Shown: positions 34,054-43,268 of the stretch, piece by piece | How positions within the stretch are numbered: the first letter of the stretch is position 1 | How the letters are laid out: the number at the start of each line of letters is the position of its first letter | Assembly: GCA_964457365.1 (NCBI GenBank) | Contig: CAYWFP010000010.1 | Location: 1 to 64,000, forward strand | DNA length: 64,000 bases | Direction: 5' to 3' | From: CAYWFP01 sp964457365 | GTDB lineage: Bacteria; Planctomycetota; SZUA-567 | Program-made: the position numbers and the translations under genes | The notes under the pieces: model-generated | Database searches by the model: none | Seen by the model: only the letters and a program-made list of their open reading frames with translations | Told to the model about the DNA's origin: nothing

Positions 34054-34562
34054 ATCCGGCTCTCCCGGCAGCGGCGGAAGCGGCGGTACTCGTCCTCGAA
34101 ATTCGGGGTGAAGACGCCGGTGCCGCGCGCGGCGTCGATCTCGTCAGGGGTCCAGAAACGCAGCGCGTCGATCTCCTCGGCCTGGGGCGCGAACGGTGCT
34201 TCGCATGCGGCCGCATGGCTATAGACCAGTTCGCTCTCGTAGTCGTTGCTATTGACATAGCGGTACAGCAGGCGCGGCGCGAGTCGCTCCGGGTCGATGC
34301 CGATCTCCTCGCGGATCTCGCGCGCGAGCGCCGTCGCGATCGACTCGCCGCTGCGGACGTGCCCGCCGACGGAGGTGTCCCACTTGCCCGGCTGCACGTC
34401 CTTGCTCGCGCTACGCAACTGCAGCAGCAATTCCCCCGCGGCGTTGTGGATCAGGCAGTGGACCACCGGGTGCAGCAGGTCCGGGTTGCCGTGCACCTCC
34501 GCGCGCGCGGCGTGGCCGATCACCGTGCCGTCCTCGTCCACGATGTCGAAGATCTCGGCCAT
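34050..34562 (-). CDS. Nudix hydrolase (IPP-isomerase-like subgroup)
   Basis: A 170-residue protein with a complete Nudix box G-x5-E-x7-R-E-x-x-E-E-x-G (GHVRSGESIATALAREIREE). The opening IFDIVDEDGTVIGHAARAEVH and HPVVHCLIHNAAGELLLQLR resemble the YfcD/isopentenyl-diphosphate-isomerase-like group. The substrate is not determinable. ATG 34562 is chosen because the conserved domain starts there. Coupled to the downstream transferase. Confidence 0.85.
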   Translation of the reverse strand: MAEIFDIVDEDGTVIGHAARAEVHGNPDLLHPVVHCLIHNAAGELLLQLRSASKDVQPGKWDTSVGGHVRSGESIATALAREIREEIGIDPERLAPRLLYRYVNSNDYESELVYSHAAACEAPFAPQAEEIDALRFWTPDEIDAARGTGVFTPNFEDEYRRFRRCRESRI

Positions 34563-34573
34563 GCCCGTCCTTC

Positions 34574-35752
34574 TCAAGCGAAGAGCAGCGGCAGCAGCGT
34601 CTGTGCCGCGACCGGCGCGACCTCCGCCACCGCCTCCTCGGTAAAGGCGTCCGGCCCGCCCGCGCCGATACCCGGCCCCCAGAGCGCGAACGGCACCGGG
34701 TCGGCCGTGTGCGTGCGCGATTCCAGCGGCGTCGGATGGTCCGGCAGGCAGAGAATGCGCAGGTCCTTCTTCGCCTCGGCCTCGGCCAGGAGCGCCCCGA
34801 GGATATGCCGGTCGATGTTCTCCAGCGCCCGGACCTTCTCCGCGCTGTCGCCGTTGTGCCCGGCCTCGTCCGGTGCCTCGACGTGGACGGCGACGAAGTC
34901 GTGATCCTGCAGGAACGTCACCGCCGCCGCGCCCTTGCCGCGGTAGTCGGTATCGTAATACCCGGTCGCGCCGGGGACGTCGATGACCGTCAGTTCGCTC
35001 AGCCGCGCGATCCCCTGCAGCAGGTCCACCGCGCTGATCAACCCGCCGCGCACGCCGAAGCGCGCGGCGAAGGATTCGAGCCGTGGCATCACCCCGCCGC
35101 CCCAGAGCCACAGTTGCGTCACCGGCGGATGTCCCGCCGCCTGCCGTTTCTCGTTCACCGGGCACTCCGCCAGCAGCTCGCGCGTGCGCGCTTCGATTCG
35201 CAGCAGGCATCCGGCCTTCTCGCCGACGGGGGCGTGCGGCGCGATGGCCCGGCCGCTGATGTCGTGCGGCGGCGTCCGCGCCGGAACGGCTCCGGCCAGG
35301 CCGTCGACGACGCAGAGATGCCGATAGCTCTTGCCCGCATGGAGACGCACGCCCGGCATCTCCAGCCGCGCGTTCAGCCAGGCGATCAGTTCGCCGCTCT
35401 CGGCGGTCGGGATATGTCCGGCGGCGTAGTCGCGCATCGCGCCGTCGGCGACGGTGACGGTGTTGGCGCGGAAGACCGCCTGGTCCGGCGCGAGCGTCAG
35501 CCCCATGCTCGCCGCTTCCAGCGGCGCGCGCCCGGTGTAGCAGGTCGCCGGGTCGTAGCCGAGGACCGAGAGGTTCGCCACGTCCGAGCCGGGTTTGAAC
35601 CCCGTCGGCACGGTGAGGACGCGGCCGGTGCGCCCCGCGCGCGCCAGCCGGGCCAGGTGCGGCAACGTCGCCGCCTGCAGCGGCGTGCGCCCCTGCAGCG
35701 ACGGGTGCGGCCGGTCGGCGGCGCCGTCGGGGATGACCAGCGCGTAACGCAT
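34574..35752 (-). CDS. ApgM-type phosphoglycerate mutase-like protein; candidate homoserine kinase
   Basis: A 392-residue alkaline-phosphatase superfamily protein of the archaeal cofactor-independent PGM group: VIPDGAADRP at the N-terminus, nucleophile region GFKPGSDVANLSVLGYDP, VHVEAPDEAGHNGD, and LCLPDHPTPLESRTH for metal binding. It lies one base after hom. A subfamily with this neighbourhood (proposed homoserine kinase, TIGR02535 as I recall) is thought to replace ThrB. The window already has gpmA and gpmI, which strengthens that reading. A true PGM activity cannot be excluded. Confidence 0.82.
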   Translation of the reverse strand: MRYALVIPDGAADRPHPSLQGRTPLQAATLPHLARLARAGRTGRVLTVPTGFKPGSDVANLSVLGYDPATCYTGRAPLEAASMGLTLAPDQAVFRANTVTVADGAMRDYAAGHIPTAESGELIAWLNARLEMPGVRLHAGKSYRHLCVVDGLAGAVPARTPPHDISGRAIAPHAPVGEKAGCLLRIEARTRELLAECPVNEKRQAAGHPPVTQLWLWGGGVMPRLESFAARFGVRGGLISAVDLLQGIARLSELTVIDVPGATGYYDTDYRGKGAAAVTFLQDHDFVAVHVEAPDEAGHNGDSAEKVRALENIDRHILGALLAEAEAKKDLRILCLPDHPTPLESRTHTADPVPFALWGPGIGAGGPDAFTEEAVAEVAPVAAQTLLPLLFA

Positions 35753-35753
35753 C

Positions 35754-37046
35754 TCACTCCTCGATACGCAGGCGAACGGTGGGCGCGCGCACGAAGTCTT
35801 CGGTGTCGATCCGCGCGAGCGCCGCGCGCACGTCGCCCTCGCGGGCGGTATGGGTCACGATGACCAGCGGCACCGCTTCGGCGCTCGTCTCGTGCTGGTG
35901 GACGCTGGCGATGCTGACCTCGTGTTCGCCGAGAACGGTGCTGATCCGGCCGAGAACCCCGACGCGGTCGGCGATGGTGAAGCGCAGGTAGCAGCGCGAG
36001 CGGTAGTCCTCCATCCGCGCGAGGCGGTAGGCCGGTTCGGGCGAGGGCGTCCAGAACGAGGCGCAGGCGTTCTCCTGCAGCGCGCGCGCCACCTCGACGA
36101 TGTCGGCGGTCACCGCCGAGGCGGTGGGCATCTGCCCCGCGCCGCGGCCGTAGAACATCGACTCCTTGACCACATCGCCGATGAGCTCGATGGCGTTGAG
36201 CGACCCGTGGACGCTCGCCAGCGGATGATCCCGCGGCAGCAGCGCCGGGTGGACCGAGAGGAAGATCTCCTCGTTCTGCGGCCGGCCCACGGCCAGCAGC
36301 TTGACGGTGTAATGCAGCATCTGCGCGAAACGGATGTCCTGCAGGTCGATCCCGGCGATGCCCTCGATGTGAAGCTGCGGGAAGTCGACCCAGGTCTGGA
36401 ACGCCAACGCCGAGAGGAGCGCGAGCTTGTGCCCGGAGTCGAAGCCGTCGACGTCGGTGGCCGGGTCGGCCTCGGCGTAGCCCAGCGCCTGCGTTTCGGC
36501 CAGGCAGGTCTGATACGGCACGCCCTTGTCGATCATCTCGCTGAGGATGTAGTTGCAGGTGCCGTTGACGATGCCCAGCAGCGACTGGAACTCGTTGACC
36601 ACCAGCCCTTTGCGCAGCGCCAGGATAATGGGGATGCCGCCGGCGACGGCGGCTTCGAAGGCCAGCGGCAGCTTCTTCTGCCGCGCGCGCGCAAAGAGCG
36701 GCCCGCCTTTCTCGGCCAGCAGCGCCTTGTTCGCCGTGACCACGGCCTTGCCCGCTTCGAGCGCTTCGCGCACCACCGCCTCGGCCACGCCGGTGCCGCC
36801 GATCAGTTCGACGACGATATCGACCTGCGGGTCCGCCAACAGCGCGCGGTAGTCGTCCACGAGCAGCGCTTCGGGCGTGCCGGCGGCGAGGGCTTTCGCG
36901 CGGTCGAGTTCGGCCACGGCGGCCAGTTCGATCGCGATGCCGCTGCGTCGGGCGAGGCGGTCGCGGTGTTGTTGCAGGATCTGGATGACGCCTGCGCCGA
37001 CGGTGCCGGCACCGACGACGCCGATGCGTTTGATCATCTCGGGCAC
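35754..37046 (-). CDS. hom: Homoserine dehydrogenase
   Basis: It reduces aspartate semialdehyde to homoserine for threonine/methionine synthesis. The 430-residue protein has the NAD(P) motif GVVGAGTVGAGV, the catalytic region GTCNYILSEM and YAEADPATDVDGFDSGHKLA, and a C-terminal ACT domain (CYLRFTIADRVGVLGRIS), the usual site of threonine feedback. GTG at 37046 (GGAG 9-10 bases upstream) or ATG at 37037 may be used. It has its own promoter at 37081-37109 and is followed one base later by the ApgM-like gene. Confidence 0.94.
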   Translation of the reverse strand: MPEMIKRIGVVGAGTVGAGVIQILQQHRDRLARRSGIAIELAAVAELDRAKALAAGTPEALLVDDYRALLADPQVDIVVELIGGTGVAEAVVREALEAGKAVVTANKALLAEKGGPLFARARQKKLPLAFEAAVAGGIPIILALRKGLVVNEFQSLLGIVNGTCNYILSEMIDKGVPYQTCLAETQALGYAEADPATDVDGFDSGHKLALLSALAFQTWVDFPQLHIEGIAGIDLQDIRFAQMLHYTVKLLAVGRPQNEEIFLSVHPALLPRDHPLASVHGSLNAIELIGDVVKESMFYGRGAGQMPTASAVTADIVEVARALQENACASFWTPSPEPAYRLARMEDYRSRCYLRFTIADRVGVLGRISTVLGEHEVSIASVHQHETSAEAVPLVIVTHTAREGDVRAALARIDTEDFVRAPTVRLRIEE

Positions 37047-37080
37047 GTTTCTGTTCTCCGGTTACATGCGTAAGAAGGAC

Positions 37081-37109
37081 ATCCTAGGCCCGCGGGCGGA
37101 TGCTGTCAA
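37081..37109 (-). promoter_or_regulatory. Promoter of hom
   Basis: On the minus strand TTGACA (37109-37104), 17 bases, TAGGAT (37086-37081). The -35 overlaps the last codons of lpxK. Confidence 0.65.
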
Positions 37110-38197
37110 GCGCGGCCACCGGCGCGGGGCGGGGCGGGGTACGCCACCGGTGCGGTGGCCAGCAGTATCGTCAGCATCTCGCGCAGCGGCGTTTCGTCGC
37201 GCAGCCGCAGGTCCACGCCCAGCACGCGCACCGGCTCGCCCGGCACGGCGACGGCCCTGAGTTTGACCGCGTCCTTCTCGGTGGTCACCACCAGGGCCTT
37301 GTGCCGCGTCGCCGCGGCGCGGACGGCCATCATGTCGTTCTCGGTGTACGGGTAGTGGTCGGGAAAGACCATCTGCTCGCAGAGCGTGGCGCCCAGCGAG
37401 CCCAGGGTTTCGGCGAACGCCATCGGCCGGCCGATCGCGCTCAGGGCGACCACCCGCTGTCCGGCCAGGGATTCCAGCTCCTGCGGCGTGCCGTCGAGGG
37501 TGGCCAGGCGCGCGGGTTGATGCACGCTCTCGAGCACCGGCAGCGACGCGACCCGGGCGGCGAGCGCCTGGTCGAGCCGCGCGCGCGCTTCGGGCTTGAT
37601 CTGGTCGGTGCGCGTCAGTACCACCAGGTGCGCGCGGTTCAGCGCCGAGGAGAACTCCCGCAACAGCCCCGCCGGCAGCGGCAGCCCGCCGCCGAAGGGA
37701 GCGGTGGCGTCGACGAGGACGATGTCCAGGTCGCGCTCGAGGCGCAGGTGCTGGAAGCCGTCGTCCAGCAGCAGCACGTCCGCGCCATCGCGGACCGCCT
37801 GCTGAGCGCCGAGGGTGCGGTCGCGGCCGGGGTAGAGCGGGATCTCCGGCGCGAGCATGCGGTAGAGCCTGACCTCGTCGGCGTCCTCGGGGTTGCGCGC
37901 GCCGTAGCCGCGCAACAGGATCGCCGGCCGGTGTCCCAGCGTCCGCAGCATCCCCGCGAGCATGCGGACGAACGGCGTCTTGCCGGTGCCGCCGGCGGTG
38001 AGGTTGCCGACGCTGACCACCGGCACCGGCGGGCGGTGGGTGAGGTGCCAGCCGCCCCGGTAGCTTTTGACACGCAGCCAGGCGACGAAGCCGAAGAGCA
38101 GCCCCGCCGGGGCCAGCAGGCCGCGCAGCAGGGCGCTGCCGGCACCGTGGTCGCCGTCGACGAGACGTTGCAGCCGCAGGATTCGCGTCACGCCCAT
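37106..38197 (-). CDS. lpxK: Tetraacyldisaccharide 4'-kinase
   Basis: LpxK phosphorylates the lipid A precursor at the inner membrane, evidence for lipopolysaccharide. The 363-residue protein has the N-terminal membrane region (LLFGFVAWLRVKSY), the P-loop GNLTAGGTGKTP, and LLDDGFQHLRLERDLDIVLV, hallmarks of the family, plus VVTTEKDAVKL near the C-terminus. It begins 7 bases after the TPR gene. Confidence 0.94.
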   Translation of the reverse strand: MGVTRILRLQRLVDGDHGAGSALLRGLLAPAGLLFGFVAWLRVKSYRGGWHLTHRPPVPVVSVGNLTAGGTGKTPFVRMLAGMLRTLGHRPAILLRGYGARNPEDADEVRLYRMLAPEIPLYPGRDRTLGAQQAVRDGADVLLLDDGFQHLRLERDLDIVLVDATAPFGGGLPLPAGLLREFSSALNRAHLVVLTRTDQIKPEARARLDQALAARVASLPVLESVHQPARLATLDGTPQELESLAGQRVVALSAIGRPMAFAETLGSLGATLCEQMVFPDHYPYTENDMMAVRAAATRHKALVVTTEKDAVKLRAVAVPGEPVRVLGVDLRLRDETPLREMLTILLATAPVAYPAPPRAGGRA

Positions 38198-38204
38198 CTC
38201 CCGG

Positions 38205-41200
38205 CTATTCCTCGATGCTCTTGTAGGCCTTGGCTTGCAGCGACTTCTCGATGCGGACGCGGAAGGGGCGCATCTTTCCCGGGTCGTGCCCGTTCTCGAG
38301 GATGCGCAACGCCCGGCGCAGGCTCTCCTCGTCGCCGCGCTGTTGCAGAATCTCCGCTACGGCGATGCGCGCGGCGTCGGCCTCGTCCCAGATCTTGCTG
38401 TAGACCACGAAGACGCGCTGGTAGTGCGTCAGCGCCTGGTCGGTCTGTCCGAGCGTCTCGTAGATCGTCCCCTGCTCGCGGGTGGCGGCGGCCTTGCTCG
38501 CCAGGCCGGCGAGGTTGTCGGATTTCTGCAGCGTGGCGCGGTTGAGCGCGCTCAGCGCCGGGTCGTACTTCCTGCCCGCGGCCAGCGCGCGCCCCTTCAT
38601 CAGCAGCGCCGCGATCAGGGTGTCCACCGCGTCGGGGTTGAGACGGATGCTCTTGTCCGTTTCCTCGGCCATGGCCAGGGCGCGCTGCCAGTCGCCGCGC
38701 CCGAGCAGAAACCGCCCCAGCGTCAGCATCGCCTTGTTGGCCCACGGCGTCTGCGGATAGCGGTTGACCAGCTCCAGCAGCTTCTGCTCCGACTCCTGCT
38801 CAAGCATCAGCGCGCCCTCGTCGCCGGCGATGGCGCGGGCGTACTCGAGGCCGATGGCGTGGGCGTGGTAGAGCGCCGCGGCGCGCAGTTCCGGGTCGTT
38901 GTCGCGGTTCTTCTGCAGGCTCAGCAGCAGCACCTGCCGCGCCTGCCGGGGCTGGCCGGTCTCCAGCAGCAGCTTACCGGCCTGGATGGCCGAGGCGAGG
39001 TGGGTCTCGATGTCGGGCTCGAGCTTGTGGATCGCCTGCTCCTTCCTGCCCATCTCGTCGAGCGCTTCGGCCCAGCGCCGCACCGCCGCGGCACGTCGCG
39101 CGGGCGGGATGAACGGATCGGCCTGCAGCGCCTTGAATTGCACCAGGCCTTTCTCGTAGGCGCGCAGCTTGAGGTAGGTCTCGCCCAGCAGCTCCCGGCC
39201 GTCGGCGCGCAGCTTGACGTTCCTGTCGCTGCTGCGGATGACGAAGAGCAGCGGGTCCAGCGCCTGCTCGAAGGCCGTATCGGCCTCCGACTCGTAGCGC
39301 ACCGCTTCGGTGCCGCGGCCCTGGCGCTTGAGCGTCCGCGAGAGTTCCAGCGAGAGCATGCCGGCGCGATAGTGGATACGCCCCAGCAGGAAGTTGATCC
39401 GCGGCGCCAGCGCTCCGCGCGGGTTGGCCACCGTCGCCGCTTCCACCGCCTGGGCGGCGTCGTCGTAGAGCTTGAAGACGTTCTTGTAGGCGTCGGGGTT
39501 GGTGTTGATGCTGAATGGCATCGCGGCCCGTTGCATCTCCGCGCGGTAGAAGAGCGCCTGCCCTTCGACGTAGTCGAGTTCGTCCTTCCGCAGTTGCGCG
39601 GCCAGGCGCACGCGGAGTTGATCGAGCATCCGCCGCGCGCGCCGCAGGTTCTCCTTTCCGGCCCCGGTCCACTCCCCCAGCACGTGCAGACGGAAGGCGA
39701 TTTCCTCGGCCGTGACGCGCAGGCGCTGCGGATCGTCGTGCGCGGCCGCCTGCATCTGCCGGATCAGCGCCGTCGCGAGGCCGGCGACCGCCGCCTCCGT
39801 GCGGGCGTCGTCGGGGTGCCGCAGCTCGAGCAGCGCGTGGGCCATGCCCAGGCGTGCCGCGGCGACGCGGTTGAAGTCGCGGTAGCGGACGGCGTTCCGC
39901 TCGGCGCGCCGGTGGTATTCGAACGCCTCGGCGTAGCGGTCCGATTGGTAGGCGATCTCCGCCAGTGCCGCGAGCGCCTCGAGGACGTAAGGCTGGTCGG
40001 CGTTGCGGGTGGCGCGTTCGACGACCTCGCGGAAATGGTCGCGCGCGGTTTCGATCCTGCCGCAGCCGCGGGCGGCCTGCCCGGCGAGAAAGTGGGCGGT
40101 GAAGGCCATCTCGTGCGCGCCCAGCAGGTGCTGCACCTGGACCAGCGCCTGCTCGTACTCGCCCTGGGCGATCAGCACGCGCGTCAGCTCCCGCGCCACC
40201 AGCCAGCGCCGGTTGTCGCTCGGATCGTGCGCCATGCGTTGCCAGGCCTGCGCCAGGGCGTTGTGCGCCTTGTTGAGAAATTCCGCGCGTTCGACCGGGC
40301 CGGCGGTGCGGGCGCGCTGGGCGTTGGTCCAGCCCAGGCCGAAGAGGATGTTCGTCAGCGTCTCTGGATCGGGCTTCTCCTCCTCCTCGGCCGCCTCGTA
40401 CAATTCCGCGGCGCGGTCGATCTCGCCCTCCCAGTAGAACGATTGCGCGCGGTAATAAGCCGCCAGCGCCCGCTCGGGCGTCCCCGGGTCGGCCCGGCGG
40501 ATAAAGCTCCGCGCCAGCGCCTCGACGTCGGCAAAGCGTCCCAGTCGCAGTTGCAGTTCCATGAGCTGCAGCTCCGCCTGGTCGCGGTGCGGGCTCTCCT
40601 GGAAGTCGCGCACGAAGTTGTTCAACTGCCGCGCGGCGTCGTCGAGAAGGCTGTCCCTCCGCTTGCGCTTCTCCTGCGCGTCGAGTTCGGGGTCGTCCGC
40701 CACCTTCTCGCTCTGGCGCATCTTGGCGATGCTGAGATAGCGCGTGGCGTTGGCGATCAGGTCGGCGTTCTCCGTGCCCGAGTCCAGCAGCTTCTGGAAC
40801 GTCTCCGCGGCGGTCGCGGGCTCCTCCTGCGCCAGGTACGTCCGCCCCAGCCAGTACTGCGCCTCGTCCCGGTAACGCGGGTCGGCGAAGCGCGGTTCCG
40901 GCTCCGGCTTGTCTTTCTCCTTCTTCCCGTCCGCCGGGGGCAGGTCCTTGACGTTGAGCGCGAGTTTGCGGAATTCCGTCTCGGCTTCCTTGAGTCCCTG
41001 TGGCTTGGGCGGATCCTCCGAGAGCCCCAGGAGCGCCCGGGCGCGGTAGAAGAGAAGGCGCTCGCGGACGAGTTGGCGCCGCAGGCGTTCCCGGTTGTAG
41101 GCGGCCAGCTCCTTCGCCTGTTCGGCTTTCGGATTCTCGAGTCGGGCCCGCCGCGGCTTGGGCTGGAGAAGCTTGTTTGCCAGCAGCGCCTCGCTGACGT

Positions 41201-41384
41201 TTTTGATCTGGCCGTAGCTCTCGGCCTGGTAGAACGCTTCCAGCCGTTCCAGCGAGAGTTTGATCTTCGCGGGGGTCTTGGCGTGGCGGGCGTCGTAAAC
41301 CTCGACCGGCAGATCCTCCTCACTTGCGCCGATCCGGAGCGCCAGCAGCAGCAGCAGCAGCAGGCTCGTCGCGACGCGTTTCAT
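38205..41384 (-). CDS. Large secreted TPR protein (1059 residues)
   Basis: A signal peptide (VATSLLLLLLLALRIGASEE, cleavage near residue 20) is followed by many degenerate tetratricopeptide repeats across the whole length (for example YWLGRTYLAQEEPATAAETF and LTLGRFLLGRGDWQRALAMA). Such periplasmic or outer-membrane-associated TPR scaffolds organise envelope assembly or protein complexes; no enzyme domain is visible. The start overlaps the thioesterase stop by 4 bases and lpxK follows, so an envelope role is a fair inference. Not assignable to a named family by eye. Confidence 0.85.
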   Translation of the reverse strand: MKRVATSLLLLLLLALRIGASEEDLPVEVYDARHAKTPAKIKLSLERLEAFYQAESYGQIKNVSEALLANKLLQPKPRRARLENPKAEQAKELAAYNRERLRRQLVRERLLFYRARALLGLSEDPPKPQGLKEAETEFRKLALNVKDLPPADGKKEKDKPEPEPRFADPRYRDEAQYWLGRTYLAQEEPATAAETFQKLLDSGTENADLIANATRYLSIAKMRQSEKVADDPELDAQEKRKRRDSLLDDAARQLNNFVRDFQESPHRDQAELQLMELQLRLGRFADVEALARSFIRRADPGTPERALAAYYRAQSFYWEGEIDRAAELYEAAEEEEKPDPETLTNILFGLGWTNAQRARTAGPVERAEFLNKAHNALAQAWQRMAHDPSDNRRWLVARELTRVLIAQGEYEQALVQVQHLLGAHEMAFTAHFLAGQAARGCGRIETARDHFREVVERATRNADQPYVLEALAALAEIAYQSDRYAEAFEYHRRAERNAVRYRDFNRVAAARLGMAHALLELRHPDDARTEAAVAGLATALIRQMQAAAHDDPQRLRVTAEEIAFRLHVLGEWTGAGKENLRRARRMLDQLRVRLAAQLRKDELDYVEGQALFYRAEMQRAAMPFSINTNPDAYKNVFKLYDDAAQAVEAATVANPRGALAPRINFLLGRIHYRAGMLSLELSRTLKRQGRGTEAVRYESEADTAFEQALDPLLFVIRSSDRNVKLRADGRELLGETYLKLRAYEKGLVQFKALQADPFIPPARRAAAVRRWAEALDEMGRKEQAIHKLEPDIETHLASAIQAGKLLLETGQPRQARQVLLLSLQKNRDNDPELRAAALYHAHAIGLEYARAIAGDEGALMLEQESEQKLLELVNRYPQTPWANKAMLTLGRFLLGRGDWQRALAMAEETDKSIRLNPDAVDTLIAALLMKGRALAAGRKYDPALSALNRATLQKSDNLAGLASKAAATREQGTIYETLGQTDQALTHYQRVFVVYSKIWDEADAARIAVAEILQQRGDEESLRRALRILENGHDPGKMRPFRVRIEKSLQAKAYKSIEE

Positions 41385-41818
41385 GCCGGCTCCGCCCCTG
41401 CGCAGTAGTCTTCCAGGCAGGCGCGCAGGCTCTCGGGCAGTGCGCGCGGCTTGCCCGCGGCGTCTACGCAGGCGAGTTCCACCAGTCCCGTGGCGGCCAG
41501 GGCGCCGTCGCGGGAGACGTTGGTGGCCATGGTCACCCGGGCGCGGCGCAGCTCCGCGACCCAGTTGGCCAGCTCGATCTCGTCATCGTAGCGGATATGG
41601 CTGAAGTAGCGCGTCCGGCAGGAGCGCACCGGCAGGTAGACTCCTTCGGCTTCGAGTTGCCGGTAGGCGTGCCCGGCCGCGCGCAGCAGTTCCGTCCGCC
41701 CCCGTTCGAACCAGATCAGGTAATTGGCGTAATAGACGCGCCCCATCGCGTCGGTCTCGGCGTACGGCACGCGGTAGGCGCAGCGGAAGGCGTGCGCGGG
41801 CGTTTGCTGGTGCTTCAT
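41381..41818 (-). CDS. Acyl-CoA/acyl-ACP thioesterase, YbgC/FadM-like
   Basis: A 145-residue 4-hydroxybenzoyl-CoA-thioesterase-type hotdog protein: VPYAETDAMGRVYYANYLIW carries the catalytic Asp of the family, followed by FERGRTELLRAAG. Members of this group belong to the Tol-Pal-linked YbgC or general acyl thioesterases. The first gene of the minus-strand envelope operon. ATG 41818 is chosen at the domain start; the longer upstream frame is antisense to the phosphatase gene. Confidence 0.85.
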   Translation of the reverse strand: MKHQQTPAHAFRCAYRVPYAETDAMGRVYYANYLIWFERGRTELLRAAGHAYRQLEAEGVYLPVRSCRTRYFSHIRYDDEIELANWVAELRRARVTMATNVSRDGALAATGLVELACVDAAGKPRALPESLRACLEDYCAGAEPA

Positions 41819-41852
41819 CGGGAAAATCCTGCTGGCGATAGGTCTGCGCTCA

Positions 41853-41881
41853 AGTGTAACCGCCGCGGGAGGCCGATTCAA
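41853..41881 (-). promoter_or_regulatory. Promoter of the thioesterase-TPR-lpxK operon
   Basis: On the minus strand TTGAAT (41881-41876), 17 bases, TACACT (41858-41853). Back to back with the plus-strand promoter, the two -35 boxes being 3 bases apart. Confidence 0.55.
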
Positions 41882-41884
41882 GCC

Positions 41885-41913
41885 TTGACGCGGGGCCGGG
41901 TTGCCCGTAGCGT
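41885..41913 (+). promoter_or_regulatory. Promoter of the inositol-monophosphatase-like gene
   Basis: TTGACG at 41885-41890, 17 bases, TAGCGT at 41908-41913, about 28 bases before the ATG. Confidence 0.6.
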
Positions 41914-41941
41914 GCGGCCAGGATATCCGGCGGGAGAGGCG

Positions 41942-42718
41942 ATGCTGCAGACGATGGTCGATGCGCTCAAGCGCGCGGGCGCGATCCAGTCCGAGAATTA
42001 CGGCTCGCTCCTGAACGTGGACGAGGCCAGGCGCAACGACATCAAGCTCGAGGTCGACCGCCTCTGCGAGGAGGCCATGGTCGAGACCATCCATGCCACC
42101 TCCCCGGATCACGCCATCCTCGGCGAAGAAGGCGGCGCGCGGGGCGCGGGCGACTGCGTCTGGATCCTGGACCCGCTGGACGGGACGGTCAACTATTTCT
42201 ACGGCATCCCGTACTTCTGCAGCAGCGCCGCGTGTTACAAGCGCAACGACGACGTCCTCGCCGAGCCGCTGGCGGGCGCCGTCTACGTGCCGCTGCGGGA
42301 CGAGTTGTTCCTGGCCACGCCGGGCGAAGGCGCGACGCTGAACGGCCGCCCCGTCCGCGCGGCCGAGGTGGCCGAACTCTCGCAGAGCATGGTCGCCACC
42401 GGCTTCGGCTCGACCGACGAGGCGCTGCGGATGAACTTCGCCATCCAGTCGCGCCTGGCGCCGCGGATCCGCAAGCTCCGCTGCCTCGGCGCGGCGGCAT
42501 ACGATTTGTGCAACGTTGGCTGCGGGCGGTTGAGCGGCTTCTACGAGCGCGGACTCTACACCTGGGACATCGCCGCGGCCCGGATTGTTATCGAGGAGGC
42601 CGGCGGGCGTTTCGACGCGGTCGAGTACGCGCCGCACCGCTGGGACGTGGTCGCCTGCGCGCCGGGCATCTTCGACGACTTCATCCGGGTGGTGCGCAGG
42701 GAAGGGGAGGAATCATGA
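41942..42718 (+). CDS. Inositol monophosphatase family protein
   Basis: A 258-residue Mg-dependent sugar-phosphate phosphatase. Metal-site motifs are in order: GEEGG (about residue 60), DPLDGTVNYFYGIPYF (about 77-92) and WDIAAARIVIEEAGG near 205. SuhB, CysQ-like and histidinol-phosphatase members share these motifs, so the substrate is open. GGGAGAGG precedes ATG 41942. It overlaps the arsC-like gene by ATGA. Confidence 0.88.
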   Translation: MLQTMVDALKRAGAIQSENYGSLLNVDEARRNDIKLEVDRLCEEAMVETIHATSPDHAILGEEGGARGAGDCVWILDPLDGTVNYFYGIPYFCSSAACYKRNDDVLAEPLAGAVYVPLRDELFLATPGEGATLNGRPVRAAEVAELSQSMVATGFGSTDEALRMNFAIQSRLAPRIRKLRCLGAAAYDLCNVGCGRLSGFYERGLYTWDIAAARIVIEEAGGRFDAVEYAPHRWDVVACAPGIFDDFIRVVRREGEES

Positions 42719-43146
42719 GCGGGAAGATGAAGCTGCTGTTTCTGTGCACCGGGAATTCCTGCCGCAGCCAGATGGCCGAGGGCTGGACGCGGCACCTGAA
42801 GGGCGACCGCATCGAGGCGTACTCCGCGGGTATCGAGACCCACGGGCTCAATCCGCACGCGGTCAAGGTGATGCGGGAGGCCGGCGTCGATATCTCGCAC
42901 CAGGAAAGCAAGCTGCTGGACGAGTTGGGCGATGTCCAATTCGACTACGTCGTCACCGTCTGCGGCCACGCGCATGAGAACTGTCCGTTCTTCTCCGGCA
43001 AGGCCAGGGTGATCCACAAAGGCTTCGACGATCCGCCGAAGCTCGCCGCCGCGGCGACGACCGAGGCGGAGACGCTCGCCCCGTACCGCCGCGTCCGCGA
43101 CGAGATCGAGGCCTTCGTCGAGACGCTGCCCGAGGCGCTGGGGTAG
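42715..43146 (+). CDS. arsC: Arsenate reductase/low-molecular-weight phosphatase-like protein
   Basis: A 143-residue protein with the LMW-phosphatase P-loop C-x5-R in FLCTGNSCRSQMAEGWTR and further Cys residues at VTVCGHAHENC, the thioredoxin-coupled ArsC arrangement, including the cysteine pair that relays electrons. It reduces arsenate to arsenite in such families. No arsB or arsR is nearby, so it may be a stand-alone detoxification gene. The symbol is used in the family sense. Confidence 0.82.
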   Translation: MSGKMKLLFLCTGNSCRSQMAEGWTRHLKGDRIEAYSAGIETHGLNPHAVKVMREAGVDISHQESKLLDELGDVQFDYVVTVCGHAHENCPFFSGKARVIHKGFDDPPKLAAAATTEAETLAPYRRVRDEIEAFVETLPEALG

Positions 43147-43268
43147 CCCCGGGCTGCTCTTCAGTGCGCGTGCCGGTGATGGATGTCGGGCCGGTGCGGA
43201 AGACGGGGCGTGCGTGCCCGCGGCGGAGACGCCCGCTTCGGGTTCTCCGCAGACGCGTTGCGTTATTG

